Below are positions 9,184 to 17,516 of a stretch of DNA of 64,000 nucleotides, one piece after another. Position 1 is the stretch's first letter, and the number at the start of each line of letters is the position of its first letter. The notes beneath the pieces are model-generated. The model ran no database searches, was not told the origin of the DNA, and saw only the letters and a list, made by a program, of their open reading frames with translations. The DNA comes from Cytophagales bacterium UBA2561. GTDB taxonomy: Bacteria > Bacteroidota > Bacteroidia > Cytophagales > Thermoflexibacteraceae. The stretch covers positions 186,001-250,000 of the forward strand of contig DDLX01000028.1 of assembly GCA_002340355.1 (NCBI GenBank). The letters run 5' to 3'. The position numbers were made by a program, and so were the translations under genes.

Positions 9184-10305
9184 ATGAATTTTGCACAAGA
9201 ATTAATTGCTGAAAACAAACAAACAAAAAATCCTTTTTTGGACTTAGGGAATACTGCAATGACTCAGCTACCTAATGAGTTATTTGATTGCATTTGGCTA
9301 GAAAACATCAATTTAGGCAAACAATTTTATAATGAAAAAACGAATAAATATGAGAATTCACATAATCATGGAGGTAAAAACAAGATTAAAGAATTATACT
9401 ATAATCCTGATTGGGTCGGAAATCTTTTTTCTAAGAAAACAGCAAATCCCAAACGAAATATTGGCTTATTAAAAAATTTACGAATTTTAACTTGTCAAAA
9501 TCAGTCTATTGAAGATATTTCAGCACTTGAGAAACTCACAAACTTAGAGCTGATAGATTTTTCAAATAATCAAGTCCGTCATATTTTTGGATTACGTAAC
9601 CTTACTAAGTTAATTGAGCTATATATAGGAGACAATCAAATAGAAAATCTTGAACCATTAGGTAGCTTACATAATTTGGAAGCTTTAGACTGTTGGGGAA
9701 ATCAAATTAAGGATATTTCAGCATTAACAAATTTACAGAACCTAAAACATTTAACACTTGACAATAATCAAATTACGGACATTTCAGGACTTAAGAATAT
9801 ACCTAAACTAATTACTTTAGATATCTCTGATAATCAAGTAAGTGATATATCTACATTAAAATATTTCCTCAATTTAGAGGGTTTTTACGCTAGTTCTAAT
9901 CACATCAAAGATATTTCATCGATAAATCATTTAACTAAATTAGATAATTTAAGCCTTGATAGGAATGACATCGAAGATATTTCAATACTTAAAAATTTAA
10001 CTAAATTAGAATTCTTACAGCTTGGAAATAACCAAATTTCAAATATATCTGTTCTCCAAAACCTTACAAATCTTAAACATTTAAGTATAGATAAAAATCC
10101 TATTTCTGATTTATCATCCTTACGTAATTTACAAAAGATCAGTAAATTATACTTTAGAAACACACCTGCTTATAAAAATTTGCCAGTCACTATTCAAGTG
10201 CAACATCAAAAGGAGGAAATCAGCAGTAATCATTCTCAATATAACGGACTCAAACATTTAGAGCAATGGTTTGAGCATCAAGATAAAATATCAAAAGAAG
10301 CCTAA
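9184..10305 (+). CDS. SDS22-type LRR protein, likely ROCO paralogue truncated before the Roc domain
   Basis: The ATG at 9184 is chosen over an in-frame start at 9130 that would overlap the upstream gene. The protein (373 residues) begins with ENKQTKNPFLDLG, which resembles the ROCO N-terminus at 59354 (EENLQTKDPELDLG). It then carries about ten 22-residue LRRs of the DISALxxLTNLExLxLxxNQ type. After the LRRs come LKHLEQWFEHQDK and the stop. In the ROCO protein the similar VRNFLEDQKK segment leads straight into the Roc GTPase. The gene therefore ends at the LRR-Roc junction. No signal peptide is seen, so it is probably a cytoplasmic protein-interaction module. It starts 31 bp after the SpoIIE gene and may be co-transcribed with it. 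Confidence 0.8.
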   Translation: MNFAQELIAENKQTKNPFLDLGNTAMTQLPNELFDCIWLENINLGKQFYNEKTNKYENSHNHGGKNKIKELYYNPDWVGNLFSKKTANPKRNIGLLKNLRILTCQNQSIEDISALEKLTNLELIDFSNNQVRHIFGLRNLTKLIELYIGDNQIENLEPLGSLHNLEALDCWGNQIKDISALTNLQNLKHLTLDNNQITDISGLKNIPKLITLDISDNQVSDISTLKYFLNLEGFYASSNHIKDISSINHLTKLDNLSLDRNDIEDISILKNLTKLEFLQLGNNQISNISVLQNLTNLKHLSIDKNPISDLSSLRNLQKISKLYFRNTPAYKNLPVTIQVQHQKEEISSNHSQYNGLKHLEQWFEHQDKISKEA

Positions 10306-10324
10306 CATTTTTTGCACCAAACCT

Positions 10325-10371
10325 ATTGGGCTTAAAAGATAAATTAATGATTGATTTCAAGATTTCGGGTT
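10325..10371 (+). pseudogene. Remnant of a SpoIIE-gene 3' end
   Basis: Downstream of the LRR gene, the frame ending at the TAG at 10369-10371 reads DKLMIDFKISG-stop. The SpoIIE gene ends DILVIGFKIWG-stop (7 of 11 residues identical). The bases after both stops are also loosely alike (AT-rich, then GATTCTAT). It looks like a decayed duplicate of a PP2C gene tail on the far side of the LRR gene. Confidence 0.35.
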
Positions 10372-10388
10372 AGAAATTAAAAATCCTC

Positions 10389-10396
10389 TACCTTTG
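10389..10396 (+). promoter_or_regulatory. Bacteroidota -7 element TACCTTTG
   Basis: TACCTTTG is a full match to TAnnTTTG, 45 bp before the MFS start codon. A TTAG at about 10368 is the best candidate for the upstream element. Confidence 0.5.
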
Positions 10397-10441
10397 TATG
10401 TTTCAGATTCTATTGGTTGAAGACTAAAAATCGTTACAAAA

Positions 10442-11878
10442 ATGCCCATCAAATCCCGTCTGCAATTGTCCATCATGATGTTTTTGGAGTATTTTACACA
10501 AGGTGCTTGGTATGTCACGATGGGAACTTTCTTGAGCCAGTCACTCCAATGCTCGGATATTCAAATCAGTAGTGCTTATGGATTTTCGGCATTGGCTTAC
10601 ATTATTTCCCCTTTTTTTACGGGTTTGATTGCTGATCGTTTTTTCGATTCTGAAAAGATTTTAGGCATTTTGCACTTATTGGGCGCAATCCTATTATACT
10701 TTATGTCTCAAAGTACTGATTTTGATACATTTTTCTGGTTATTAGTGGTTTATATGTTGCTTTATGCTCCAACAAATGCCCTGAGCAGTTCAGTTGCTAT
10801 GCAACAAGTGAAGAATCCTGAGAAAACTTTTCCAAGTATTCGGGTTTTGGGGACATTAGGTTGGATTGCAGCCAATTTGTTAATTAATTTCTTAGGACTT
10901 CCCGAAGCCAGTGCCGAGCCTTTTTATTTAGCCATGATTTCGGCATTAGTTTTAGGTGTTTTTGCCTTCACTTTGCCTAAAACCCCGCCAAAAGGAAAAG
11001 TTGAAAATGTAAATCTTCAAAGTTTATTGGGTTTAGATGCCCTTCGGATGTTAGCTGACCGTTCATTTGCAATTTTGTTGCTTGCTGTTTTCCTAATTTA
11101 TATCCCAATTACTTTTTATTTTCAATTTGGCAATCTATTTCTCAATGAGATTGGGATGGAAAATTCAACTTCAGTCCAGACACTTGGACAAGTTTCTGAA
11201 ATCGGATTTATGTTGTTAGTTCCGTTTTTCATGGCTCGTTTAGGACTTAAATATATGATCTTGGCAGGGATGGGAGCTTGGGTACTTCGGTATGTTTTAT
11301 TTGCTTATGCGAATATTGATGTAAACCTTTGGATGATTTATAGTAGCGTTGCCTTACATGGAGTTTGCTACGATTTTTTATTTGTTTCAACCCAAGTTTT
11401 TTTAGATAAAAAAGCTCCTAAAGAATTACGAAACTCAGTACAAGCCTTAGTAACGACCATGACCTACGGTTTGGGTATGTTCATTGGGGCATATGTCGCA
11501 GGCTTCGTAGGAGACTCATACAAAAAAACAGAAATTGTTCCTGTGGTTATCAGAACCCAAGAAACAGAGCAATTAGTTGAAAAACAATATATTACATTAG
11601 ATGATAATTCTATCTCGGAGAATATGGCCAATGATTTACCATTAGTTTCTAGTCAAGAATTTGCTAAAATTTTAGCTACTAAAACCGCTAAATACCAGAA
11701 CAAACAGCTTCAACTTTCTGTAGATTCAATTCAATTTTTTGCTGAAAAAGGACAAATTCAACGACTTGAACGAAAAATACACGATTGGCAACCTATTTGG
11801 TTATTTCCTGCGGCTAGTGTTTTAGGAATTATCCTTTTATTTGCAGTTCTATTCCGATATAAGGAAAGTGAATCTTAA
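10442..11878 (+). CDS. MFS nucleoside:H+ symporter (NupG/XapB-like)
   Basis: This 478-residue, 12-helix membrane protein begins RLQLSIMMFLEYFTQGAWYV, the typical N-terminus of the NupG family. The conserved GLIADRFF loop follows TM2, and FPSIRVLGTLGWI lies near TM5. The family imports nucleosides with protons. In Bacteroidota many members of unknown specificity carry the same annotation, so the substrate is inferred. The protein is longer than the E. coli members because about 75 mostly hydrophilic residues (about 365-445) lie between TM11 and TM12. It has its own promoter at 10389. deoC is present at 34518, but not linked. Confidence 0.8.
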   Translation: MPIKSRLQLSIMMFLEYFTQGAWYVTMGTFLSQSLQCSDIQISSAYGFSALAYIISPFFTGLIADRFFDSEKILGILHLLGAILLYFMSQSTDFDTFFWLLVVYMLLYAPTNALSSSVAMQQVKNPEKTFPSIRVLGTLGWIAANLLINFLGLPEASAEPFYLAMISALVLGVFAFTLPKTPPKGKVENVNLQSLLGLDALRMLADRSFAILLLAVFLIYIPITFYFQFGNLFLNEIGMENSTSVQTLGQVSEIGFMLLVPFFMARLGLKYMILAGMGAWVLRYVLFAYANIDVNLWMIYSSVALHGVCYDFLFVSTQVFLDKKAPKELRNSVQALVTTMTYGLGMFIGAYVAGFVGDSYKKTEIVPVVIRTQETEQLVEKQYITLDDNSISENMANDLPLVSSQEFAKILATKTAKYQNKQLQLSVDSIQFFAEKGQIQRLERKIHDWQPIWLFPAASVLGIILLFAVLFRYKESES

Positions 11879-11906
11879 TTCTAAACCATAAACAGCATCT
11901 TTAAAC

Positions 11907-12935
11907 ATGGCACGTCTTAACCCCAAAGTTGATTTAGTTTTCAAAAAACTTTTTGGTTCGGAAGAAAATACAGATATTTTATTGTCGTTAATCAATTCAA
12001 TTTTGCCTGCGGATAGACAAATTGCCCAATTAACCTTAAAAAATCCATATAATTTATCGGATTATTTACAAGGGAAATTGTCAATTCTGGACATCAAAGC
12101 CGAAGACGAACATGGCAAACAATATGATATCGAAATGCAGTTACAAGGTTCTTCTTTTTATGGTAAACGAACACTATTTTATTGGGCTAAAATGTTTGGT
12201 TCTCAATTGGATGGCACGCCTGAAGAGATGGAGTTAGATGAGGACAACAAACCTAAATTAGGCTATGCCGAACTCAAAAAATGTATTGTCATTAGTTTGA
12301 TGGATTTCAAAATGTTCAAGGATGAACGATATCGGCGTTGTTTTACGATAAAAGACTTGGATACCAATGAAATGCCTGAGAGTTTGGATTATTTAGAGTT
12401 GTATTTTATTGAACTCAAGAAGTTTACGAAAAAATTAGAGTTGGTAAAAACAGTTTTGGAAAGATGGATTTCATTTTTGAACTATGCATATGGATATTCT
12501 CAAACTAATTTGCCAGACGAACTTTCTGAAATCCAAGAAATCCGCAAAGCCGCCCGAAGACTTGAAATTATGCACTTTGCCAAAGAAGAGCGTGACCACT
12601 ATGAATCTCAGCAAAAATTTTGGTTGGATGCTCATAGTATTATGCGAGAACGATTAGACCAAGCTGAACGACAAGGTTTAGCCAAAGGGTTACAAAAAGG
12701 AATTCAGGAAGGACTCGAAAAGGGGATTGAAAAAGGACTTGAAGAGGGACTCGAAAAAGGATTAAAAGAAGGTCGGGAGAAAGGGCTTCAAGAAGGTAAG
12801 GAAAAAGGTTTTCAAGAGAGTGCCGTCACTATTGCTAAAAATTTGATTCAGTTAGGAATGGATAATCAAACTATTCAAAAAGGAACAGGCTTAACGAGGG
12901 ATCAAATCGAAGAGCTACGTCAGGAGTTAAACTAG
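11907..12935 (+). CDS. Rpn family recombination-promoting nuclease/putative transposase
   Basis: This 342-residue protein opens with MARLNPKVDLVFKKLFGSEE, the standard Rpn/PD-(D/E)XK start. The putative catalytic residues lie in LDIKAEDEHGKQYDIEMQLQ (Asp, Glu and Gln in the usual spacing). Known Rpn proteins are DNA endonucleases that promote RecA-independent recombination and show toxin-like or phage-defence behaviour. The C-terminal third (about 250-305) is a low-complexity run of GL(E/Q)(K/E)G units, about eleven in tandem, which is typical of the family. A short helical tail with TGLTRDQIEELR follows. It sits 28 bp after the MFS gene. Confidence 0.9.
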   Translation: MARLNPKVDLVFKKLFGSEENTDILLSLINSILPADRQIAQLTLKNPYNLSDYLQGKLSILDIKAEDEHGKQYDIEMQLQGSSFYGKRTLFYWAKMFGSQLDGTPEEMELDEDNKPKLGYAELKKCIVISLMDFKMFKDERYRRCFTIKDLDTNEMPESLDYLELYFIELKKFTKKLELVKTVLERWISFLNYAYGYSQTNLPDELSEIQEIRKAARRLEIMHFAKEERDHYESQQKFWLDAHSIMRERLDQAERQGLAKGLQKGIQEGLEKGIEKGLEEGLEKGLKEGREKGLQEGKEKGFQESAVTIAKNLIQLGMDNQTIQKGTGLTRDQIEELRQELN

Positions 12936-12994
12936 GAAGAAAATTCCTATTTTCATATATTTAGAACAATCACACCAAAATCAAAAAAAGTTTT

Positions 12995-14272
12995 ATGAAT
13001 CAACGAGATACAGCCGTTTTTGACCTTATCACTCAAGAAAAACATCGGCAAAAATCAGGGTTAGAACTCATCGCTTCTGAAAATTTCGTATCACCTGCTG
13101 TTCTTGAAGCGGCTGGTTCAGTATTAACTAATAAATATGCTGAAGGATTACCCGCAAAAAGATATTATGGTGGCTGTGAGGTCGTCGATGAAATCGAAAA
13201 TTTAGCTATTGAACGAGTCAAAGAATTGTTTGGCGCAAGCTGGGCAAACGTACAGCCTCATGCTGGCGCGCAAGCTAATGCCGCCGTAATGTTAGGTGTA
13301 CTACAAGCGGGAGATAAAATTTTAGGATTTGATTTATCTCATGGTGGACATTTAACACATGGCTCTCCTGTTAATTTTTCAGGTAAATTATACCAAAGCA
13401 GTTTTTATGGTGTCGAGCAAGAAACAGGAGTTATCAATTACGACAAAGTAGAAGCTACAGCACAAAAAGAAAAACCTAAGTTGCTAATTTGTGGGGCTTC
13501 TGCGTATTCTCGAGATTGGGATTACGAACGACTCCGAGCGATTGCCGATCAAGTTGGAGCTTTATTATTAGCAGATATTTCACATCCTTCAGGACTGATT
13601 GCTAAAGGTTTATTGAACGATCCACTCCAATATTGTCATATTGTTACGACCACAACACACAAAACTCTTCGAGGACCTCGAGGCGGATTAATTATGATGG
13701 GTAAAGACTTTGAGAATCCATTTGGTCTCAAAACAAAGAAAGGAGTCTTACGCAAGATGTCTTCCATTTTAGATAGTGCTGTTTTCCCTGGGACGCAGGG
13801 TGGTCCTCTTGAACATATCATCGCAGCGAAGGCAGTTGCTTTTGGAGAAGCCTTGACCGATGACTATAAGGACTATGTCGTACAAGTAAAGAAGAACGCT
13901 CAAGTAATGGCAAATGATTTTGTCGAAAAAGGTTACGGTGTAATTTCAAATGGAACAGATAATCATTTGATGCTCATTGATTTACGATCTAAGAATTTAA
14001 CAGGTAAAGAAGCAGAGAATACACTTATCAAAGCTGATATTACCATTAATAAAAATATGGTGCCATTTGATACACAATCTCCATTCGTAACTTCAGGTAT
14101 GCGACTTGGTACGGCAGCAGTAACGACCAGAGGTTTACTTGAAAATGATATGCTTTGGATTGTAGAAATGGTTGATAAAGTACTGATGAATATTGAAAAT
14201 GAGAAAGTAATTACAGAAGTTCGTAAAGAAGTTAATCAACGAATGAGTGACTTACCTTTATTTACAAAATAA
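12995..14272 (+). CDS. glyA: Serine hydroxymethyltransferase
   Basis: This is a full-length 425-residue PLP enzyme that converts serine and tetrahydrofolate to glycine and methylene-tetrahydrofolate. Diagnostic motifs are SGLELIASENFVS near the start, NKYAEGLPAKRYYGG, NVQPHAGAQAN, the PLP-lysine segment TTTTHKTLRGPRGG (Lys about 223) and SGMRLGTAAVTTRG near the C-terminus. It acts in the cytoplasm in one-carbon metabolism. It stands alone between the Rpn gene and a convergent transporter, with which it shares a bidirectional terminator. Confidence 0.97.
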   Translation: MNQRDTAVFDLITQEKHRQKSGLELIASENFVSPAVLEAAGSVLTNKYAEGLPAKRYYGGCEVVDEIENLAIERVKELFGASWANVQPHAGAQANAAVMLGVLQAGDKILGFDLSHGGHLTHGSPVNFSGKLYQSSFYGVEQETGVINYDKVEATAQKEKPKLLICGASAYSRDWDYERLRAIADQVGALLLADISHPSGLIAKGLLNDPLQYCHIVTTTTHKTLRGPRGGLIMMGKDFENPFGLKTKKGVLRKMSSILDSAVFPGTQGGPLEHIIAAKAVAFGEALTDDYKDYVVQVKKNAQVMANDFVEKGYGVISNGTDNHLMLIDLRSKNLTGKEAENTLIKADITINKNMVPFDTQSPFVTSGMRLGTAAVTTRGLLENDMLWIVEMVDKVLMNIENEKVITEVRKEVNQRMSDLPLFTK

Positions 14273-14362
14273 ACAAAAGTAAATTTATTGATGCTATTGG
14301 TGTATCAATAAAAGTAAAACTGATACAAGATAATTTTATTTTGTACCAGTTTAAAAGCTATT

Positions 14363-14396
14363 AGAAAATAAGTAAGTATATATTTACTTATTTTCT
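14363..14396. terminator. Bidirectional terminator between glyA and the symporter gene
   Basis: Perfect 13-bp inverted repeat AGAAAATAAGTAA (14363-14375) and TTACTTATTTTCT (14384-14396). The right arm forms the last codons and stop of the minus-strand gene. Confidence 0.6.
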
Positions 14397-15688
14397 AGTT
14401 CTTTATTATATTCCAATACCCCCTCTGATGCTGCAATTAAGGTACAAACTGTGGCATCACCTGTTACATTAACCACCGTTCGACACATATCTAAAATCCT
14501 GTCTACTGCAAAAATCAACGTTACTCCATCCACAGGGATTTTAGCTTGTTCCAAAACGATTACTAACATAACAAGTCCTGCACCGGGTACTGCTGCTGAA
14601 CCAATCGAAGCTAAGGTAGCCGTTGCAATAATGCCCAGTTGAGCCGTCAAACTCAAGTCCATACCGTAGGCTTGAGCAATAAATAATGCAGCCACTGCTT
14701 GATAAAGACTTGTTCCATCCATATTCACCGTTGCTCCAATAGGCAAAACAAAGCCTGTAATTTGTTCAGGTACACCAAGTTCTTTTTCAACTCTATCCAT
14801 CGTAACAGGCAAGGTAGCTGCACTCGAACTTGTTGAAAATGCCATTAATTGAGCAGGAGAAATTGCCTGAAAGAATTGGATGTAATCAAACTTGACAAAA
14901 ATTCGTAAAATGAGTGGATAAATAGCAAAAATCATTAGTGCTAATCCAAAAAGTACACACGCCGAATAATATCCTAATGCGACAAATAATTCCAGAGCGG
15001 TAGCTGGATTATCTCCCGCAAATTCAACAATTAAAGAAGCTAATAAAGCGAAGACACCATAAGGCGCAGCTGCCATAATTATCTCAACCATTTTAATAAT
15101 CACATCGTTGATTCCTGCAAAAAATTTCTGGACAGGTTCAGCTGATTCAGGAGGAACCATTAATAAAGCCACTCCAAATAAAACTGCAAAAAATATGACT
15201 TTCAACATGTTACGATTATCACTCAAGGAATTAAAGATATTATCTGAAACGATATCAACTAAAGGCTGAAGCGGGCTTTGGTTTTGAACTTTGGAAGCAC
15301 TTTCTTTTTTTTCGGCAGCTTTAGCCTGAAATTGTTCTTGAAATTGTCGTTTTTTTTCTTCAGAAAATGAATCTCCTGGTTGAGCTACATTAGCAATCAC
15401 TAGTCCTAATGTAATGGCAATAACAGTTGTAAAGACATAAATTCCTAAAGTCCGAGAACCCATTCGAGAAAGTTTTGATATATCACTCAAATTAGAAACG
15501 CCACTTACTAATGAAGCTAAAACAAGAGGCACGGCAATTAATTTTAATAAACTAATAAAAATAGTTCCAAAGGGTTTTATCCAATCAAGTGTGAACTGCA
15601 CCCATCCCATATAGCTCCATCCTAAACCCGCTAGAACCCCCAATCCCATTCCGATAAGGATTTGCCAATGCAATGCTAATTTTTTCAT
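14384..15688 (-). CDS. Dicarboxylate/amino acid:cation symporter (DAACS family)
   Basis: About 434 residues from the ATG at 15688 (MKKLALHWQILIGMGLGVLAG); a start 30 bp upstream is less likely. The protein shows the eight-helix GltP/DctA/GltPh plan. The Ser-rich motif appears as FSTSSSAATLPVT, followed by GATVNMDGTSLYQ, GSAAVPGAGLVML and DRILDMCRTVVNVTGDA, which are the known substrate and cation sites. It takes up glutamate, aspartate or C4-dicarboxylates with Na+ or H+; I cannot tell which. The loop at about 115-150 is longer and more charged than in the archaeal homologue. Confidence 0.93.
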   Translation of the reverse strand: MKKLALHWQILIGMGLGVLAGLGWSYMGWVQFTLDWIKPFGTIFISLLKLIAVPLVLASLVSGVSNLSDISKLSRMGSRTLGIYVFTTVIAITLGLVIANVAQPGDSFSEEKKRQFQEQFQAKAAEKKESASKVQNQSPLQPLVDIVSDNIFNSLSDNRNMLKVIFFAVLFGVALLMVPPESAEPVQKFFAGINDVIIKMVEIIMAAAPYGVFALLASLIVEFAGDNPATALELFVALGYYSACVLFGLALMIFAIYPLILRIFVKFDYIQFFQAISPAQLMAFSTSSSAATLPVTMDRVEKELGVPEQITGFVLPIGATVNMDGTSLYQAVAALFIAQAYGMDLSLTAQLGIIATATLASIGSAAVPGAGLVMLVIVLEQAKIPVDGVTLIFAVDRILDMCRTVVNVTGDATVCTLIAASEGVLEYNKELENK

Positions 15689-16054
15689 AATCAATAGTTT
15701 ACAACAATTTATAATCATTTAACAACGATTATTTTTATATTCAAATTTAAGATAAAATATGATGATTATTTAGGTCGTATGCAAATACTCAACCATAAAA
15801 TTGCTCAGTGATGCAATGTAGAAAAAACGTCCCAAGCAAGCAAATCTCCTTTATTTTTAACGGCTCATTTGCAGGTTTACTAAAATTAAGACAAAGAAAT
15901 AAATTAAATTATCAATTTTTATCTTTTTATTGTGTATACCTTAATATCTTATATTTTATCATTATTCCGACAGATGTAAGAATTTTGGATTTTCAAAATT
16001 TATTTGTTACTTGCAAGTGCTTATAACTATTACCAAATAAACTATTTTCAGATA
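15689..16054. other. Divergent intergenic region
   Basis: AT-rich 366-bp spacer between the symporter and the NlpC/P60 gene. CAAATTTA at 15742-15749 would be a minus-strand TAAATTTG element for the symporter, but no paired upstream element is clear. I saw no repeats or RNA genes. Confidence 0.4.
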
Positions 16055-16891
16055 ATGAAAAAAATGCTACGCAGTGGTAGTGTGCTTTGTGTACTGCTCC
16101 TTTCATTAAGTGGCTGTACTTTACAAAATACACTGCTGACTACTTCTATTCTGACAAGCCCAAATTCCCAAATTACTCAAAGACAACACCAAAAACAGGT
16201 GCATCACATTTGGAAAACACGGCTCAAAAAATTGAAGAAAGGCGAAAAAATTCCAGCTTGGAATCCAGTTTGCTCTCAATCACCCTTCCAACTCGTTAAA
16301 CTCCAAAATATTGACCTCTCTGACTCACTTTGTTGGGCTGTTCATCCTCCCCTACTTCCTCAAAACACTGAATCTTCTTTAGAACCCAAGATTCCTGAAT
16401 TCGAAACTCTTCGTACTAGTATGGTTGCATTTGCCAAAAATTATCTTGGTTTACGTTACCGTTCTGCAGGTAAGTCACCCCAAACAGGGTTTGATTGCTC
16501 AGGATTTACGCATTTCGTGATGAAAAACTTTGGGATAGCGATTTCCCCTTCTTCTCGTAAACAAGCCACAGAAGGGCAAAAAATTTCGCTTGCCGAAGCC
16601 CGAAAAGGAGATTTATTATTTTTTGGTTATCGCTCCAAAAGTGGTACATGGCGTGTTAATCATGCCGCATTGGTAGTTTCAGAGAAAGGACAAGACTTAG
16701 CCATGATTCATTCCTGTCGTAGGGGGATTGTGATTGATGATGTAAATTCGGCAAGCTGGAGAAGTTATTATGCTAAACGACTTTTATTTGCTACTCGTGT
16801 CTTAAATTCTTCTATACAAAACACTGAAAATGAGGGAATTTCATCTACTGAATCTATTTCTGATAATTTAAATAATTCCCAAAACTTCTAA
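16055..16891 (+). CDS. NlpC/P60 family lipoprotein (cell-wall peptidase)
   Basis: The ATG at 16055 gives MKKMLRSGSVLCVLLLSLSGC, a lipoprotein signal with the lipobox LSGC. A basic linker (about 25-120) is followed by the NlpC/P60 domain (about 125-245). Catalytic residues are visible: Cys in FDCSGFTHFVM, His in VNHAALVVS and a third polar site in MIHSCRRG. Such enzymes hydrolyse gamma-D-glutamyl-diaminopimelate bonds in peptidoglycan stem peptides. It would be anchored in the outer or inner membrane facing the periplasm. The Ser/Asn-rich tail after about 255 is probably disordered. A strong terminator follows. Confidence 0.9.
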   Translation: MKKMLRSGSVLCVLLLSLSGCTLQNTLLTTSILTSPNSQITQRQHQKQVHHIWKTRLKKLKKGEKIPAWNPVCSQSPFQLVKLQNIDLSDSLCWAVHPPLLPQNTESSLEPKIPEFETLRTSMVAFAKNYLGLRYRSAGKSPQTGFDCSGFTHFVMKNFGIAISPSSRKQATEGQKISLAEARKGDLLFFGYRSKSGTWRVNHAALVVSEKGQDLAMIHSCRRGIVIDDVNSASWRSYYAKRLLFATRVLNSSIQNTENEGISSTESISDNLNNSQNF

Positions 16892-16930
16892 CCAAATTAT
16901 ATAATTTATTTATATTAAAAACTACAACCC

Positions 16931-16966
16931 AAAGCACCTTTTTAAGTTATAGGAGGGTGCTTTTTA
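16931..16966 (+). terminator. Rho-independent terminator after the NlpC/P60 gene
   Basis: AAAGCACC (16931-16938) pairs with GGTGCTTT (16956-16963), followed by a T run. Confidence 0.75.
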
Positions 16967-16982
16967 TATTGTCTTTTACTAT

Positions 16983-17384
16983 CTATCTACGAAACCAGAG
17001 CGTCAGACTACAACATAGCAAGACAACCCATGCCATTATAAATAACTGACTTCCATCATTTTCCACCTCAATTCCCAGTACAGTTAGATGCGCTATAATA
17101 GCCCCAATCATTGTCATTATCCCTAATACTGCCCCAACTCGGATTATTTTAATGTTCGGTATAAGTAATAAAACACTAGTGATCAATTCAATAACACCTG
17201 TTGTAAAACGTCCATGAGGCTCAATATCAGGAACTCCTATCGCTTGTCCAATTTTATAAAAAATGAAAATGGAATGTATTTCCAATTCAGGAAAAACTCC
17301 AAACTTATACATTAAAGTTTCTAGTAAAATTGCGGCGGCTATGAGCTGAACGACCCATGAAAAAAAACTACGTTTTAGAATCAT
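16983..17384 (-). CDS. DoxX-like small membrane protein
   Basis: 133 residues with four hydrophobic segments: VVQLIAAAILLETLMYKF, a middle helix after PHGRFTTGVIELI, GAVLGIMTMIGAIIAHL and a C-terminal FIMAWVVLLCC. The length, the four-helix plan and the E...G...L pattern fit the DoxX/MauE-like family of inner-membrane proteins. Their general role is poorly defined (some assist thiol or quinone chemistry). It stands alone, convergent with the NlpC/P60 gene. The family call is from pattern only. Confidence 0.6.
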   Translation of the reverse strand: MILKRSFFSWVVQLIAAAILLETLMYKFGVFPELEIHSIFIFYKIGQAIGVPDIEPHGRFTTGVIELITSVLLLIPNIKIIRVGAVLGIMTMIGAIIAHLTVLGIEVENDGSQLFIMAWVVLLCCSLTLWFRR

Positions 17385-17516
17385 TGTGTTATAGAATTAG
17401 AGGTGTTACTAAATAGTTATTGCTTAGAAGTGAATGGTCGTATCAGTTATTTGTAGGCAGTTATCTTATTAGTCTTATGCTATTATATATAATTTATTTA
17501 ATCTAAATGATTTTAT

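Noticed and set aside
14451..14642. Plus-strand frame antisense to the symporter gene
   Set aside because: The minus strand encodes clear DAACS motifs over the same bases.
15808..16026. Open frame of 72 codons between the symporter and the NlpC/P60 gene
   Set aside because: Composition is AT-driven, with no signal, domain or supporting start context, and it runs toward the start of the real gene.
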